Positions 26,707 to 35,309 of a stretch of DNA of 64,000 nucleotides are shown one piece after another. The DNA comes from Deltaproteobacteria bacterium (GTDB taxonomy: Bacteria; Myxococcota_A; Polyangia; GCA-2747355), in the NCBI GenBank assembly GCA_020633415.1, contig JACKDQ010000005.1, forward strand, positions 326,864 to 390,863, written 5' to 3'. Both the position numbers and the translations under genes were made by a program. Position 1 is the first letter of the stretch, and every line of letters starts with the position of its first letter. The notes below the pieces were generated by a model that saw only the letters and a program-made list of their open reading frames with translations, searched no databases and was not told the origin of the DNA.

Positions 26707-28254
26707 TCAGCGTGCCGCCGTTCGGCGATCGGCGGGCTCTACGGAGATCTCGGCCTTGGGCCGGGTGAACAGCAAATAGTGCACCAGGCTGTAGACGCCG
26801 GCGACACCAGCGAAGATGAATGTCGTCGATGAGGCGTGGTGCAGTGAGCGCGAGCAATTGGGCGAGATCGCTGCGCTGCCGGTGCTGTCGGTGAATCCCG
26901 TCAGCGCCGTGCCGTCGGAGCCGCACCATCCGGTGTTACGCAGATCAATTTGGCCGCTGCCCGGCGAGCTTTCGGTCCAGCGCTCGCGGCCGTTCATGTC
27001 GTCGGTGCGGGCCTTGGCCATCAAGCCGGTGATGATTCCCGCGGCCAGGCTGGCCGTGGCGATCCCCGCCGCAGTCCAGACCGGCCAGCTCTTGCCGCCC
27101 AAGCGCACGTTGGCGCGGACCAGCCGATCACTCGAGAACGAGAGCGCCCGACTCCAATCCGGTGCGCCGACGTGTTTGATCTCGACCGGCTGCTGTCCCA
27201 GCGGCACGGCCGCGTTGGAGATCGGCGTGTTGCCCAGGGTAAGGTCGCCCACGCGCACCGTCGCGCCTGGCGGGTCCGTGCGCATGCTCAGTAGTCCACC
27301 CTGAAAGAGCACGGCCAGCTGATTGCTTCGGCCCGGGCGGACATCGATGCGGCGCGTTTGCTCGCCGAACCCGGGTAATTTGACGCTCAGGGTATGTTGA
27401 CCGGCGGGCAGCATGATCGTCGCAGGCGTCATGCTCGGCTGAGCATTTTCGCGGCGTGAACGCCGTCGACCGAATTCGATCGTTGCCCCGGGCGGGGTGC
27501 TCGAGATGTCGACCGCCAAGGTCAGCGTTGTCTTGAGCCGCGCCGGCGTTCGCCCCGCGCCTGGTGTGGCGACGGTCAGCGTACGGCGCTGATCGGGGTA
27601 GCCGGGCTTGCGCAGCACCAGCGTGTGAGTGCCCGGGGGAAGTCCGATTTCGCGCGGGCTTTCGCCGAGTGCTTTTCCGGCGAGGACGATTTGCGCGCCG
27701 CTTGGCGAGGTCTCGACGCGAACCGGCGCTTCGAGGGTGACCGTCAATGTCTTGGTTTGCTCTGCTTGCAGTTCAAAGTCGACGCTCGTCGCGCGGTATC
27801 CGGGAGCTCGCAAAATTACGGTGTGTCTGCCCGGTTTGATCGTTAGCAGCGCAGGCGTTTTCCCCCGCGCACCAAGCGCCTCAGCATCGAGGAAAACCTC
27901 TGCACCGCTCGGCGTCGAGTCGATCTGCAGTCGGGTGCCGACGATAACCGCCAGCTCTTCGAGGGCGGCGTTGACCTTTTCCAGGTCTTGGGCTTTCGGA
28001 TAGCGTTTGAGATACTCGCGGTAATAACCTTGTGCCGCCTTGTGGGCGAACAGCTTGAGTTTGCACAGCGCCATGCTGCGCAAGAACACTGGATTCTTAG
28101 GGGCCTTTTTGTAGCCCTTTTCGTAGGTTTCAAAGGCCTTTGCGTACTTGCCGGCGGCGAACAGCTTGTTGCCTGCCGTTAGCAGGTTACGTGGTGTTTG
28201 CGCGACAGCGCTTGCGGCTGTCAGGCTGGCGATGAGCACGATAGCGCAGCGCAT
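26707..28254 (-). CDS. PEGA-domain protein, exported, with TPR-like start and C-terminal membrane helices
   Basis: 515 residues. A signal peptide ('MRCAIVLIASLTAASAVAQ') precedes a TPR-like repeat (about 22-100, 'AGKYAKAFETYEKGYKKAPKNPVFLRSMALCK'). Then come at least four PEGA-type beta units ('QIDSTPSGAEVFLDAEALG', 'VETSPSGAQIVLAGKALGESP', 'DISSTPPGATIEFGRR', 'MRTDPPGATVRVGDLTLGNTP'). Two hydrophobic segments occupy the C-terminal quarter. PEGA proteins are envelope-associated and often accompany Ser/Thr kinases. ATG 28254 has a GGGAGG site. It lies 91 nt after the HEAT kinase, in the same operon. Confidence 0.85.
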   Translation of the reverse strand: MRCAIVLIASLTAASAVAQTPRNLLTAGNKLFAAGKYAKAFETYEKGYKKAPKNPVFLRSMALCKLKLFAHKAAQGYYREYLKRYPKAQDLEKVNAALEELAVIVGTRLQIDSTPSGAEVFLDAEALGARGKTPALLTIKPGRHTVILRAPGYRATSVDFELQAEQTKTLTVTLEAPVRVETSPSGAQIVLAGKALGESPREIGLPPGTHTLVLRKPGYPDQRRTLTVATPGAGRTPARLKTTLTLAVDISSTPPGATIEFGRRRSRRENAQPSMTPATIMLPAGQHTLSVKLPGFGEQTRRIDVRPGRSNQLAVLFQGGLLSMRTDPPGATVRVGDLTLGNTPISNAAVPLGQQPVEIKHVGAPDWSRALSFSSDRLVRANVRLGGKSWPVWTAAGIATASLAAGIITGLMAKARTDDMNGRERWTESSPGSGQIDLRNTGWCGSDGTALTGFTDSTGSAAISPNCSRSLHHASSTTFIFAGVAGVYSLVHYLLFTRPKAEISVEPADRRTAAR

Positions 28255-28345
28255 CGTTCCTCCCGGTGATCTGAACCCGGTGTGCGTTTCGATAATGGGC
28301 CATTGTGCCACGGAGCCACCGTTCAAGACAAATGATCGGCGTCGC

Positions 28346-31300
28346 TTAGGGCGCGCGCAGCAGGCGCCCGACGTCGCGCAATCCGCCGCGGGCTTTACCC
28401 GCCAGAGCGCCCCGTCGGGCCCGCCTGAGATACTCGAGGAAGTATTTGCGTGCTGCGACCAAGTGCCGTTTGCGAGTTGCTTGCTGCTGGCTCGCTCGCG
28501 CGCGATGTAGGTGTACCAGACCGAGCTCGTATGAAACCGGCGCAAGGTTCATCGCCGCACGCGCGGCGGTCAGGTGGCGAACCGCCGCTGCATAACTGGC
28601 GCGCTGCAGCGCTAGGCGAGCTTTGCCCATCTCGCGCTTGTAGATCGCCATGCGGCTCGGGTCGCCAAATAGCGGCTGATCCTTTTTACTAACCGACACA
28701 GCTTTCCGTGGCGCTTGGCGGTTGGTCGGCAGCGATGCTGGTTCGACGGGCTTGACCAACGCCGCACTGCCCTGTGACATCGCGCTCGGCAGGCGGGCGA
28801 TCGCCAACTGCGCAGCGGTGCGAACCAGTGGGTCGGCATCGCGCAGCAAGCGACGGATCATCGGTGCGAGCTTGGTGCTCTGTTGCTCGGTTCGCGCGAG
28901 CCGCAGTAGCGCATGTGCCGCCGCGCGACGAACCAGCGGTGACCGATCGCGGCCGGCTGCGTCGAGCAGCGTCTGCCTCGGCCCCGGTGGCAGCAGCGTC
29001 GTCGCCAGCTCGATCGCTCGTGCTCGGAGTTGAGGGTCTTTTGAACGGCCCAGCGTCTGGACGTACGGCGCGGCCGGCAGACCCAAGTTGCTCAGCGCGA
29101 TGATCGCTCGCTCGGGTCGATCGATACTGGCGGCTGCCTGCTTTAGCTGTGGGATACCTTGACGGTTCCTGCGCTGCGCCAGCGCCAGCGCGGCGGCCAA
29201 CTGGACCTCGGTGTTGCGATCGGCGAGCGCTGCGATCAGCAGCGGTGTGGCCGACGGGCTGGGCCAGCGTCCGAGCGCGCGGATCGCCGCCGCACGCAGG
29301 GCAGGGCTGCGCAGTCGCGTCGCTTGCCTCACGTCCTTAAGAAAGCCTGTATCGCCCATCTCGAGCAGTCGACCCGCGGCGAGGATGCCGACGAGCGAAT
29401 CGGTGTCGTGGACTGCGGCGCGCAATGCATCTTGCGCCGAGCGGTTGCTGCCCAGTGCGTCGACTGCCGCCGCACGCACGTGGGGCGCACGGTCGCTCAG
29501 CGCGACCGTGAGGATCTGCACCGCTCGCGGCGTCCTCTCGCGCAGCTTGCCTAGACGGGCGACAGCCGCCGCACGAACGCGGCTATCGCGGTCCTTGAGG
29601 GCCCAACCCAGCAGCTCGACGGCGAGCTGAGGGTCCATTTCCGCGGCAAGGCTGACGGCGGCCTGGCGCGTCGTCCAGCTGCCGCCGCTCAAGGTGGCCA
29701 GTAGCCAGCGTTGACTGCGTTGCACCAGCTGATTAGGCATCAGCGCGGCCAATCGCGACAGTGCTGTCGCGGCAGCGATACGAACGGTTTGCTCGGCGTC
29801 TCTGAGCAGGTGTACCAACGGCGGGAGTACCGTTCGATCGGCCATTGCGGCCAAGCTGCTCGCAGCAAGGCTGCGTAACGTCGGGTCCGCTTCGAAGACC
29901 GCACGCTTGGCCCTGTCGATGCCGCTGTAATCGCCCACGCTGGCCAGTGCGCGCGCCGCGTCGAGACGCAGCGGCGACTCTGTGGCCCCAGCCAGCAGGC
30001 CCTGCAATGCGATCACGCCGCGTTCATCGCCCAGATTAGCTAGGCTTTCGGCGCAGGCTAGCCGGACTTGCGCAGGCGCCGTCTTGGCCAGGCCGGCTTG
30101 CAGCGAGCCGAGCGATCGCTTGTCACCCAAGCGTGCCGCCGCCGTCATCGCGGCGATCAGCTCGCTTTGGCTGTGACGATCGACTTCCCCCAACGTTTGC
30201 AGCAGTGTCGGTAGCGCGCGTGGCTCGGCAGCCCGCGCCAATGCGAAGGCCGCGCTCAGTCTTAGCGTTCGCTCCTCGGCATTGAGCGTCGCGACCAGAC
30301 GCGCCTTGGCCGGAGCTTCGCCGATGCGCATCAACGCTTCATCGATCGCAACGGCAACGGCCTTGGTGCTGCGCTGCCGCGCTTCGACCAGGCGCTGGCG
30401 GGCATCGCGGTCACCGATCGCGCCGATCGCCAGCGCGGCGCTGGCGCGCACAGCGCCTTCGGGATCGTCGTGGAGCACTTCGGCCAACAGGCCGAGTGCT
30501 TCGCGATCGCGCAATTGGCCGAGACCCTGTGCGGCCAGCTGCCGATCGGTTGCCAGCTTGGCCCGGGTGCCGCGCCGCAGGATGCGTCGGACGTCGGTGA
30601 GGTGTTCACCGAGATCAGCGACCGTGGGTAGGGTTTGGTTGGTCGTCGGCTCAGTCTTGTCGGCGTCAACGGCAATCGGCTGTTTTGACCGCACTGGCCC
30701 GAACAGCTGAACGGCGATCGCGAGCAGGGCGAGCAGCAGCAACGCCGAGGGCAACAGCCACGCGAGGCTGGTACGCTTGCCGTGATGGCGGACATAGGCG
30801 GTGTTGTCGTCGGCGTGGTAGCTGCTCTGCGCTTCCTGTGTCGTCGAGAGCGTGCCTTTGGGGGCGATGCTCTGATAGCCGGGGCGCGGACCGGAATCTG
30901 CCGCTGCTGCGGGTTCCCAGTACATCTCGGGGAGCGGACGTGTGCCCTCAGTCGGTACGCGCTGCAGTGCGATCCTTAGCGCAGCGGCCAGGCTTTTCGC
31001 GTCGGGATAGCGGTCGCTTGGGTCTTTTGCCAACGCGCGCTTGATCACGTCTGGCAAAAAATCCGGCACGCCGAGCTCGGGCGCGATGCCTTTCATTTCA
31101 GGCATCGGCTCTTTGAGGTGTGCCATCAGTAGCGTCAGTACCTTGTCGCCCTCGAATGGCCGTCGGCCCATCACCGCTTCAAAGAGGATGATGCCAAGTG
31201 CGTAGATGTCGGCGCGAGCGTCGACTGCTTTGCCGCGTATCTGCTCGGGAGAGATGTACTCCGGGGTGCCCATCACCGAGCCAGCGCGTGTCAGTCGCTC

Positions 31301-31837
31301 GCCTTCGGCGCCGAGTCCGATCGACATTGCGATGCCAAAGTCCAACACCTTGGTCAGCACGTTGCCGTCGCTCTGCGTGACGACCAGGATATTCTCGGGT
31401 TTGATGTCGCGATGGATGACGCCGGCGGCGTGTGCCGCCTGCAGTGCATCGAGCACTTGGCCGATGATCGCTTGCGTGAGCACCCAGGGTAGGCAGCGCC
31501 GCCGGGCTAGCAGTTCACCGAGCGTTTCCCCTTTGAGGTACTCCATCATGAAGTACTCGCGCCCGTCCGGCGTCGTGCCGAAATCGAAAACGTCGATGAT
31601 GTTGGGGTGTCCGATGCGACTGACTGCCCGCGCCTCACGCTTGAGGCGCTCGACCATGTTGCGGTCGCCGGAGTACTTAGCGCCGAGCACTTTGACGGCG
31701 GCTTCACGTCCGATCACGGCGTGCACTGCGCGATAGATCACGCCCATGCCGCCTTCGGCGACCATTTCGACGATCCGATAATGATCGAGCTCAACGCCGA
31801 TCAGCGGGTCACGACTGGGGGTTTTGGGTGGGGCCAT
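28346..31837 (-). CDS. transmembrane Ser/Thr protein kinase with a long HEAT-repeat extracytoplasmic domain
   Basis: 1163 residues. The kinase domain (about 15-290) has 'VAEGGMGVIYRA', K near 49 ('AAVKVLG'), 'HRDIKPENIL', 'DFGIAMS' and 'GTPEYISPEQI', so it should be active. A single transmembrane helix ('LAWLLPSALLLLALLAIAVQLFG', about 359-381) follows. About 600 residues of HEAT/PBS-lyase-like repeats come next ('GAVRASAALAIGAIGDRDARQRLVEA', 'DSRVRAAAVARLGKLR' and many more), then a TPR-like C-terminus. The repeat domain is expected to be periplasmic and to bind protein partners. Its ATG overlaps the stop of the upstream kinase (TAATG). Confidence 0.9.
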   Translation of the reverse strand: MAPPKTPSRDPLIGVELDHYRIVEMVAEGGMGVIYRAVHAVIGREAAVKVLGAKYSGDRNMVERLKREARAVSRIGHPNIIDVFDFGTTPDGREYFMMEYLKGETLGELLARRRCLPWVLTQAIIGQVLDALQAAHAAGVIHRDIKPENILVVTQSDGNVLTKVLDFGIAMSIGLGAEGERLTRAGSVMGTPEYISPEQIRGKAVDARADIYALGIILFEAVMGRRPFEGDKVLTLLMAHLKEPMPEMKGIAPELGVPDFLPDVIKRALAKDPSDRYPDAKSLAAALRIALQRVPTEGTRPLPEMYWEPAAAADSGPRPGYQSIAPKGTLSTTQEAQSSYHADDNTAYVRHHGKRTSLAWLLPSALLLLALLAIAVQLFGPVRSKQPIAVDADKTEPTTNQTLPTVADLGEHLTDVRRILRRGTRAKLATDRQLAAQGLGQLRDREALGLLAEVLHDDPEGAVRASAALAIGAIGDRDARQRLVEARQRSTKAVAVAIDEALMRIGEAPAKARLVATLNAEERTLRLSAAFALARAAEPRALPTLLQTLGEVDRHSQSELIAAMTAAARLGDKRSLGSLQAGLAKTAPAQVRLACAESLANLGDERGVIALQGLLAGATESPLRLDAARALASVGDYSGIDRAKRAVFEADPTLRSLAASSLAAMADRTVLPPLVHLLRDAEQTVRIAAATALSRLAALMPNQLVQRSQRWLLATLSGGSWTTRQAAVSLAAEMDPQLAVELLGWALKDRDSRVRAAAVARLGKLRERTPRAVQILTVALSDRAPHVRAAAVDALGSNRSAQDALRAAVHDTDSLVGILAAGRLLEMGDTGFLKDVRQATRLRSPALRAAAIRALGRWPSPSATPLLIAALADRNTEVQLAAALALAQRRNRQGIPQLKQAAASIDRPERAIIALSNLGLPAAPYVQTLGRSKDPQLRARAIELATTLLPPGPRQTLLDAAGRDRSPLVRRAAAHALLRLARTEQQSTKLAPMIRRLLRDADPLVRTAAQLAIARLPSAMSQGSAALVKPVEPASLPTNRQAPRKAVSVSKKDQPLFGDPSRMAIYKREMGKARLALQRASYAAAVRHLTAARAAMNLAPVSYELGLVHLHRARASQQQATRKRHLVAARKYFLEYLRRARRGALAGKARGGLRDVGRLLRAP

Positions 31838-33852
31838 TATCGACTCGATGACAGCAAGATCAGAGCCGCCGCCAACTGTTTCGGTCCGTCGCGCGCCAGT
31901 AGCTTGACCAGTTGTGCTCTCTGCCGCGCGGTGAGCTGCGTGCGCGCGAGCGACAGCGCTGCTAGCGCATCTTCCGATTCACTCCCTGTTGCCAACGATT
32001 CTAGCAAAGTTTCGGCGATCGATGGATCGGGAGCCAATCCCAGTCGGGCGAATGCCACGGCCGCTCGGCGGCGGGCCGTTAAGGGGGCGTGCTTGAGCGC
32101 AGCGCGAAATATTGGCAGTGCGGTGTCGCGGCGCTGTCTGGCTAACGCTGACGCGGCGGCGATACGCGTCTCCCAAGCCGGAGCTCGCGCCGCGGCGAGT
32201 AGTTTGTCCAGCGCTTGCGGTGCCCCGTCTTTGGTCGCGCTCAAACCGACAAGTAGGCCCCAGCGCCGCATTCGCGTGGCGAGCAAGGCGCCCTCGGTGT
32301 GGAGGCGCAGCTCGCTGCCTGCGGGGTCTCCACAGAACGCCAGCCCTTCCAGCACGCTGGTTCGTAGAATTCCCTGCGCATTCTTTAGCCGGCCGAGCAG
32401 GTGGCGTTTACCGGCGGCCACGCCATGTCGGCAGAGCGCAGTCGCCAGGTCGAGCGCCAGCCAGGGATTTTCGACTTGATGGACCTGCTGCGCGAAAGCG
32501 CGGGATAAAGCTCGTTTGCTCGCAGGACTAAGTTGACGAGGTTCGGCCAATAGTCGCGCCGCCAAGCGTCGTACGCGCGGATCTTCGTCGGCGAGGGCGG
32601 CGCTCAGCGACGACTCCCAGCGTTGGCTATCGGCTGTGCTGCAAAAGCGCAGTGCCTGCTGTCGGAGGTCGGCGCTTCGCGCATGAAGCGCGGCTTGCAC
32701 GATCTCCACCAGCTGTGTCGATGAAGGCTCGCTTGGCGCTGCGCTGCTCTGCGGCTGTTTTGCTGGCGATGCGGTCGGTGGCGGATCAGCGTGTCGGAAC
32801 GCGGCGAAGGCTGCCAGCCCCGCACTGACGAACGTCACGATCGCCACGACCAGCAGGCGCCTGCCGCGCATAGTAGCGGTTGCTGCCCGCGGAGCTGGCG
32901 TGGGCAGCGAGTAGTCCCGAGCCTGTGTAGCGTCAAGGCCGCGCAAGAACGCCGTGTGGAAGGTATTGATGCGGTCGAATCGGCGCTCCAGCGTCGGTTC
33001 AAGCGCGCCGGCCACTGCATGGTCGAGCAGTGGGGCTAGACGCTGTTGTTTGACCAATGCGCTGGGCGGCGCTGGCGGGCCGGCAAGTTGGCTCTGCCGG
33101 ACCGCGGCATGCGAATGCCCCGGGTGGGGCAGCCGCGCGGTCAGCAATTCGTAGGTCACCGCTCCCAGGGCGTAGATGTCGGCGCGATGATCGGTCGGCG
33201 CACCGTCGATTTGCTCTGGCGCCATGTACTGCGGCGTGCCGAGTGGCGCCCCGGTATTCGTTTGTTCGGTGCTGGTCAATAGTTTGGCAATGCCGAAGTC
33301 GAGCAGCTTGATGTATTCGCCGCGCGGTCGTGCGCACAGCATGACGTTCTCCGGTTTGACGTCGCGATGAACGAAGCCCTTGCTGTGTGCGGCCGACAAT
33401 GCAGCGCAGAGCTGGTCGATGATCAGCCGCACCCGCGCTAGCGGCTGCGGGCCCTCCTTGTCGATCAGCTCGCGCAGCGTGCGACCTTCGAGGTATTCCA
33501 TGGCGATATAGAACGTGCCGAACGGCGTGGTGCCGAAATCGTAGATGTTGACGATGTTGCGGTGACCGATCGTGTTGACCGCCCGTGCCTCTTGGGTAAA
33601 GCGTTCGACGATACCCTCGCGCAAGCTAAGTTCGGGGCGCAGCACCTTGAGGGCGACCTTGCGACCGAGCGTCGGGTGTTCACCACTGTAGACGACCCCC
33701 ATCCCGCCTTCGTTGAGCATCGATCGCACCACGTACGGACCGAGGTTGAGGCCGATCAAGACTTTGGCGTAGTGGGCGGTTTTCTGGCCGTCCGTTGGGC
33801 AGCGGTTCTGCTCGGGTCCATAGAGCCCGAAGCACTGGGGACAAACCTGCAT
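31837..33852 (-). CDS. transmembrane Ser/Thr protein kinase with zinc-ribbon N-terminus and HEAT-like C-terminus
   Basis: 671 residues. It opens 'MQVCPQCFGLYGPEQNRCPTDG', a CxxC...C zinc-ribbon-like motif seen before many myxobacterial kinases. The kinase domain has 'LNEGGMGVVYSGEH', 'VALKVLRPE', 'HRDVKPENVML', 'DFGIAKLL' and 'GTPQYMAPEQI'. A transmembrane helix ('LLVVAIVTFVSAGLAAFAAF') and HEAT-like helical repeats ('DPRVRRLAARLLAEP') follow. ATG 33852 is preferred over upstream in-frame starts, because a good promoter sits directly upstream and overlaps the longer frame. First gene of a kinase-kinase-PEGA operon. Confidence 0.9.
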   Translation of the reverse strand: MQVCPQCFGLYGPEQNRCPTDGQKTAHYAKVLIGLNLGPYVVRSMLNEGGMGVVYSGEHPTLGRKVALKVLRPELSLREGIVERFTQEARAVNTIGHRNIVNIYDFGTTPFGTFYIAMEYLEGRTLRELIDKEGPQPLARVRLIIDQLCAALSAAHSKGFVHRDVKPENVMLCARPRGEYIKLLDFGIAKLLTSTEQTNTGAPLGTPQYMAPEQIDGAPTDHRADIYALGAVTYELLTARLPHPGHSHAAVRQSQLAGPPAPPSALVKQQRLAPLLDHAVAGALEPTLERRFDRINTFHTAFLRGLDATQARDYSLPTPAPRAATATMRGRRLLVVAIVTFVSAGLAAFAAFRHADPPPTASPAKQPQSSAAPSEPSSTQLVEIVQAALHARSADLRQQALRFCSTADSQRWESSLSAALADEDPRVRRLAARLLAEPRQLSPASKRALSRAFAQQVHQVENPWLALDLATALCRHGVAAGKRHLLGRLKNAQGILRTSVLEGLAFCGDPAGSELRLHTEGALLATRMRRWGLLVGLSATKDGAPQALDKLLAAARAPAWETRIAAASALARQRRDTALPIFRAALKHAPLTARRRAAVAFARLGLAPDPSIAETLLESLATGSESEDALAALSLARTQLTARQRAQLVKLLARDGPKQLAAALILLSSSR

Positions 33853-33865
33853 GATTGGTAAAGCG

Positions 33866-33894
33866 ATCCTAAGGGGGGCGGGGCTATATGTCAA
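33866..33894 (-). promoter_or_regulatory. sigma70-like promoter of the kinase operon
   Basis: Minus-strand perfect -35 TTGACA (33889-33894), a 17-nt spacer and -10 TAGGAT (33866-33871). It ends 13 nt before ATG 33852, giving a very short 5' leader without a Shine-Dalgarno sequence. Confidence 0.55.
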
Positions 33895-34006
33895 TTCCTC
33901 TGTAATCATAGTATGTTGTTCGCTTGCCCAGCGCACCACTCGCGTTGGCGTGATACACTGAAACCATCGATTAGGAAGCGAAGGAAGTCCAAAGGGTCGC
34001 CGTACA

Positions 34007-34027
34007 ACGACGTGCGCAATACGTCGT
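34007..34027. other. perfect 7-bp inverted repeat upstream of the small-protein gene
   Basis: ACGACGT, a 7-nt loop, then ACGTCGT. It lies in the 150-nt gap between the divergent kinase operon and the small plus-strand gene. It could be a regulator-binding site or an RNA hairpin in the leader; nothing decides between them. Confidence 0.35.
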
Positions 34028-34089
34028 GACGGACGACCGTTTGGGGGTGGCTCGTAACGGCTCTGTCAGCAGCGCGAAGCGAGGTTCAA

Positions 34090-34290
34090 ATGAACTGGTT
34101 GATGAGGAAATTGGGGGCGGCAGTGATCACGGGCGTCGGGCTCAAGCTGGGTAGCGATGCCTACGATGCGATCAAGCGGCGACTCAACAAGGCCAAAGGT
34201 GACAAGCGAGAGCATGACGTCACCGAAGCTGCAGCAGCCAGCGAGTGCGACAAGCGAGCCGACGAAGAAGACGCCGAAGGAGCACGATGA
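34090..34290 (+). CDS. small hypothetical protein
   Basis: 66 residues. A short hydrophobic N-terminal stretch ('MRKLGAAVITGVGLKLGSDAYDAI') is followed by a highly charged C-terminus (Lys, Glu, Asp). GAGG stands about 8 nt upstream of the ATG. Its stop overlaps the start of the next membrane-protein gene (ATGA), which supports it as a real, coupled gene. Function unknown. Confidence 0.6.
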   Translation: MNWLMRKLGAAVITGVGLKLGSDAYDAIKRRLNKAKGDKREHDVTEAAAASECDKRADEEDAEGAR

Positions 34291-35018
34291 TGAGCATCAA
34301 GTCGCTGGGATTTCTCGGGGAGCGGCGCGCCGTGGCGCTGCTGCTCTTGGGCTTTTACACCTCGATCTTCTTTATTACGGGGATCGCGCTGGGCGGTGCG
34401 TGGGTCAAGTGCTTCGTCGCTTTAGCAGCGACCTACGGCGTTGCATTTTTTGGTCTCGCCGCCGGCTATTTTTGGGCGCGCTGGTTTGCCATGGGCCTCG
34501 GCACGAGTGGTCTGACGATGGCAATGCTGGGTCTGATGACACAGGGCTGGAACACCGGCATTGCGGTTTGGGGCGCGATGCACGCGCTGATCTATCTACC
34601 GCTGCTCGGGCATCGGATGGCTGACCAATACGAGAACCAGCAGGGCTGGCGCCAGCGCTTCAATCTCGACGATTACGGCGTGGCCCGGGTAAAGCGTGCC
34701 GTGCATGGTGCGGCCACGGCTTTGCCGACGATGATCTTCTACACGCTCGCGCCGAAGCAGGATCAGGCGGCGATGCTTGGCCTGCTGCTCTTGACCTCGA
34801 TCGGCGTGTTCGGTCTGCTGCGGATGCGTTTTTGGGGCGTGCTGACCTTGGCGGGTGCCGGAGTTTGGGCGCTGGTCTCCGCTGGCGGAAATGTGGCCGC
34901 GGCCGGCTGCTGCTTCTCGTCGACGCACGCGCTGGTTGGTCTACTCGCAGCGCTGTTTATTGGCATGGCCGTGACGCCGTTCATCGGTCCAGCGCTTCGT
35001 CAACTGCGCGAACGTTAG
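34287..35018 (+). CDS. polytopic membrane protein of unknown function
   Basis: 243 residues with about 6-7 hydrophobic helices ('VALLLLGFYTSIFFITGIALGG', 'FVALAATYGVAFFGLAAGYFWARW', 'AALFIGMAVTPFIGPAL'). No family is recognised. ATG 34287 overlaps the preceding stop and has GAAGGAG upstream. It probably works with the small protein encoded just before it. Confidence 0.65.
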   Translation: MMSIKSLGFLGERRAVALLLLGFYTSIFFITGIALGGAWVKCFVALAATYGVAFFGLAAGYFWARWFAMGLGTSGLTMAMLGLMTQGWNTGIAVWGAMHALIYLPLLGHRMADQYENQQGWRQRFNLDDYGVARVKRAVHGAATALPTMIFYTLAPKQDQAAMLGLLLLTSIGVFGLLRMRFWGVLTLAGAGVWALVSAGGNVAAAGCCFSSTHALVGLLAALFIGMAVTPFIGPALRQLRER

Positions 35019-35309
35019 TCTTGCGTTCGCCGTAAGCCCCACAAAGTAACCCAGTTCAGCGCCTTTGACCGTGCGGTTAGTTACGGCTCGAGCGCGCTGA
35101 TCTGCCACCGATGCTGCGCGGCCCCCCTGTGAGCGCGTAACTGCTTGCACACAAACGGCTTTTTTGACGCGATGCAGCAGGCCAGGTTGGGTGCTTTTTC
35201 GTTGGTTTTCTCAGCCCGCTGATCGCAGACTGTGCCGCGCCTGGTTCTTGCAATGCCCCGCCGCAGGGGGTCCTTCGGGACGGTTACCGACGCGGAGAAG
35301 ACGCTGAAA
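35019..35309. other. intergenic region before the carboxylase gene
   Basis: About 290 nt with no convincing gene, tRNA or terminator. A TTGACG occurs near 35166 without a matching -10. Confidence 0.4.

Noticed and set aside
29000..31000. repetitive DNA across the HEAT kinase
   Set aside because: The similarity is at protein level (HEAT repeats) and diverged at DNA level, so it is not a separate repeat feature.
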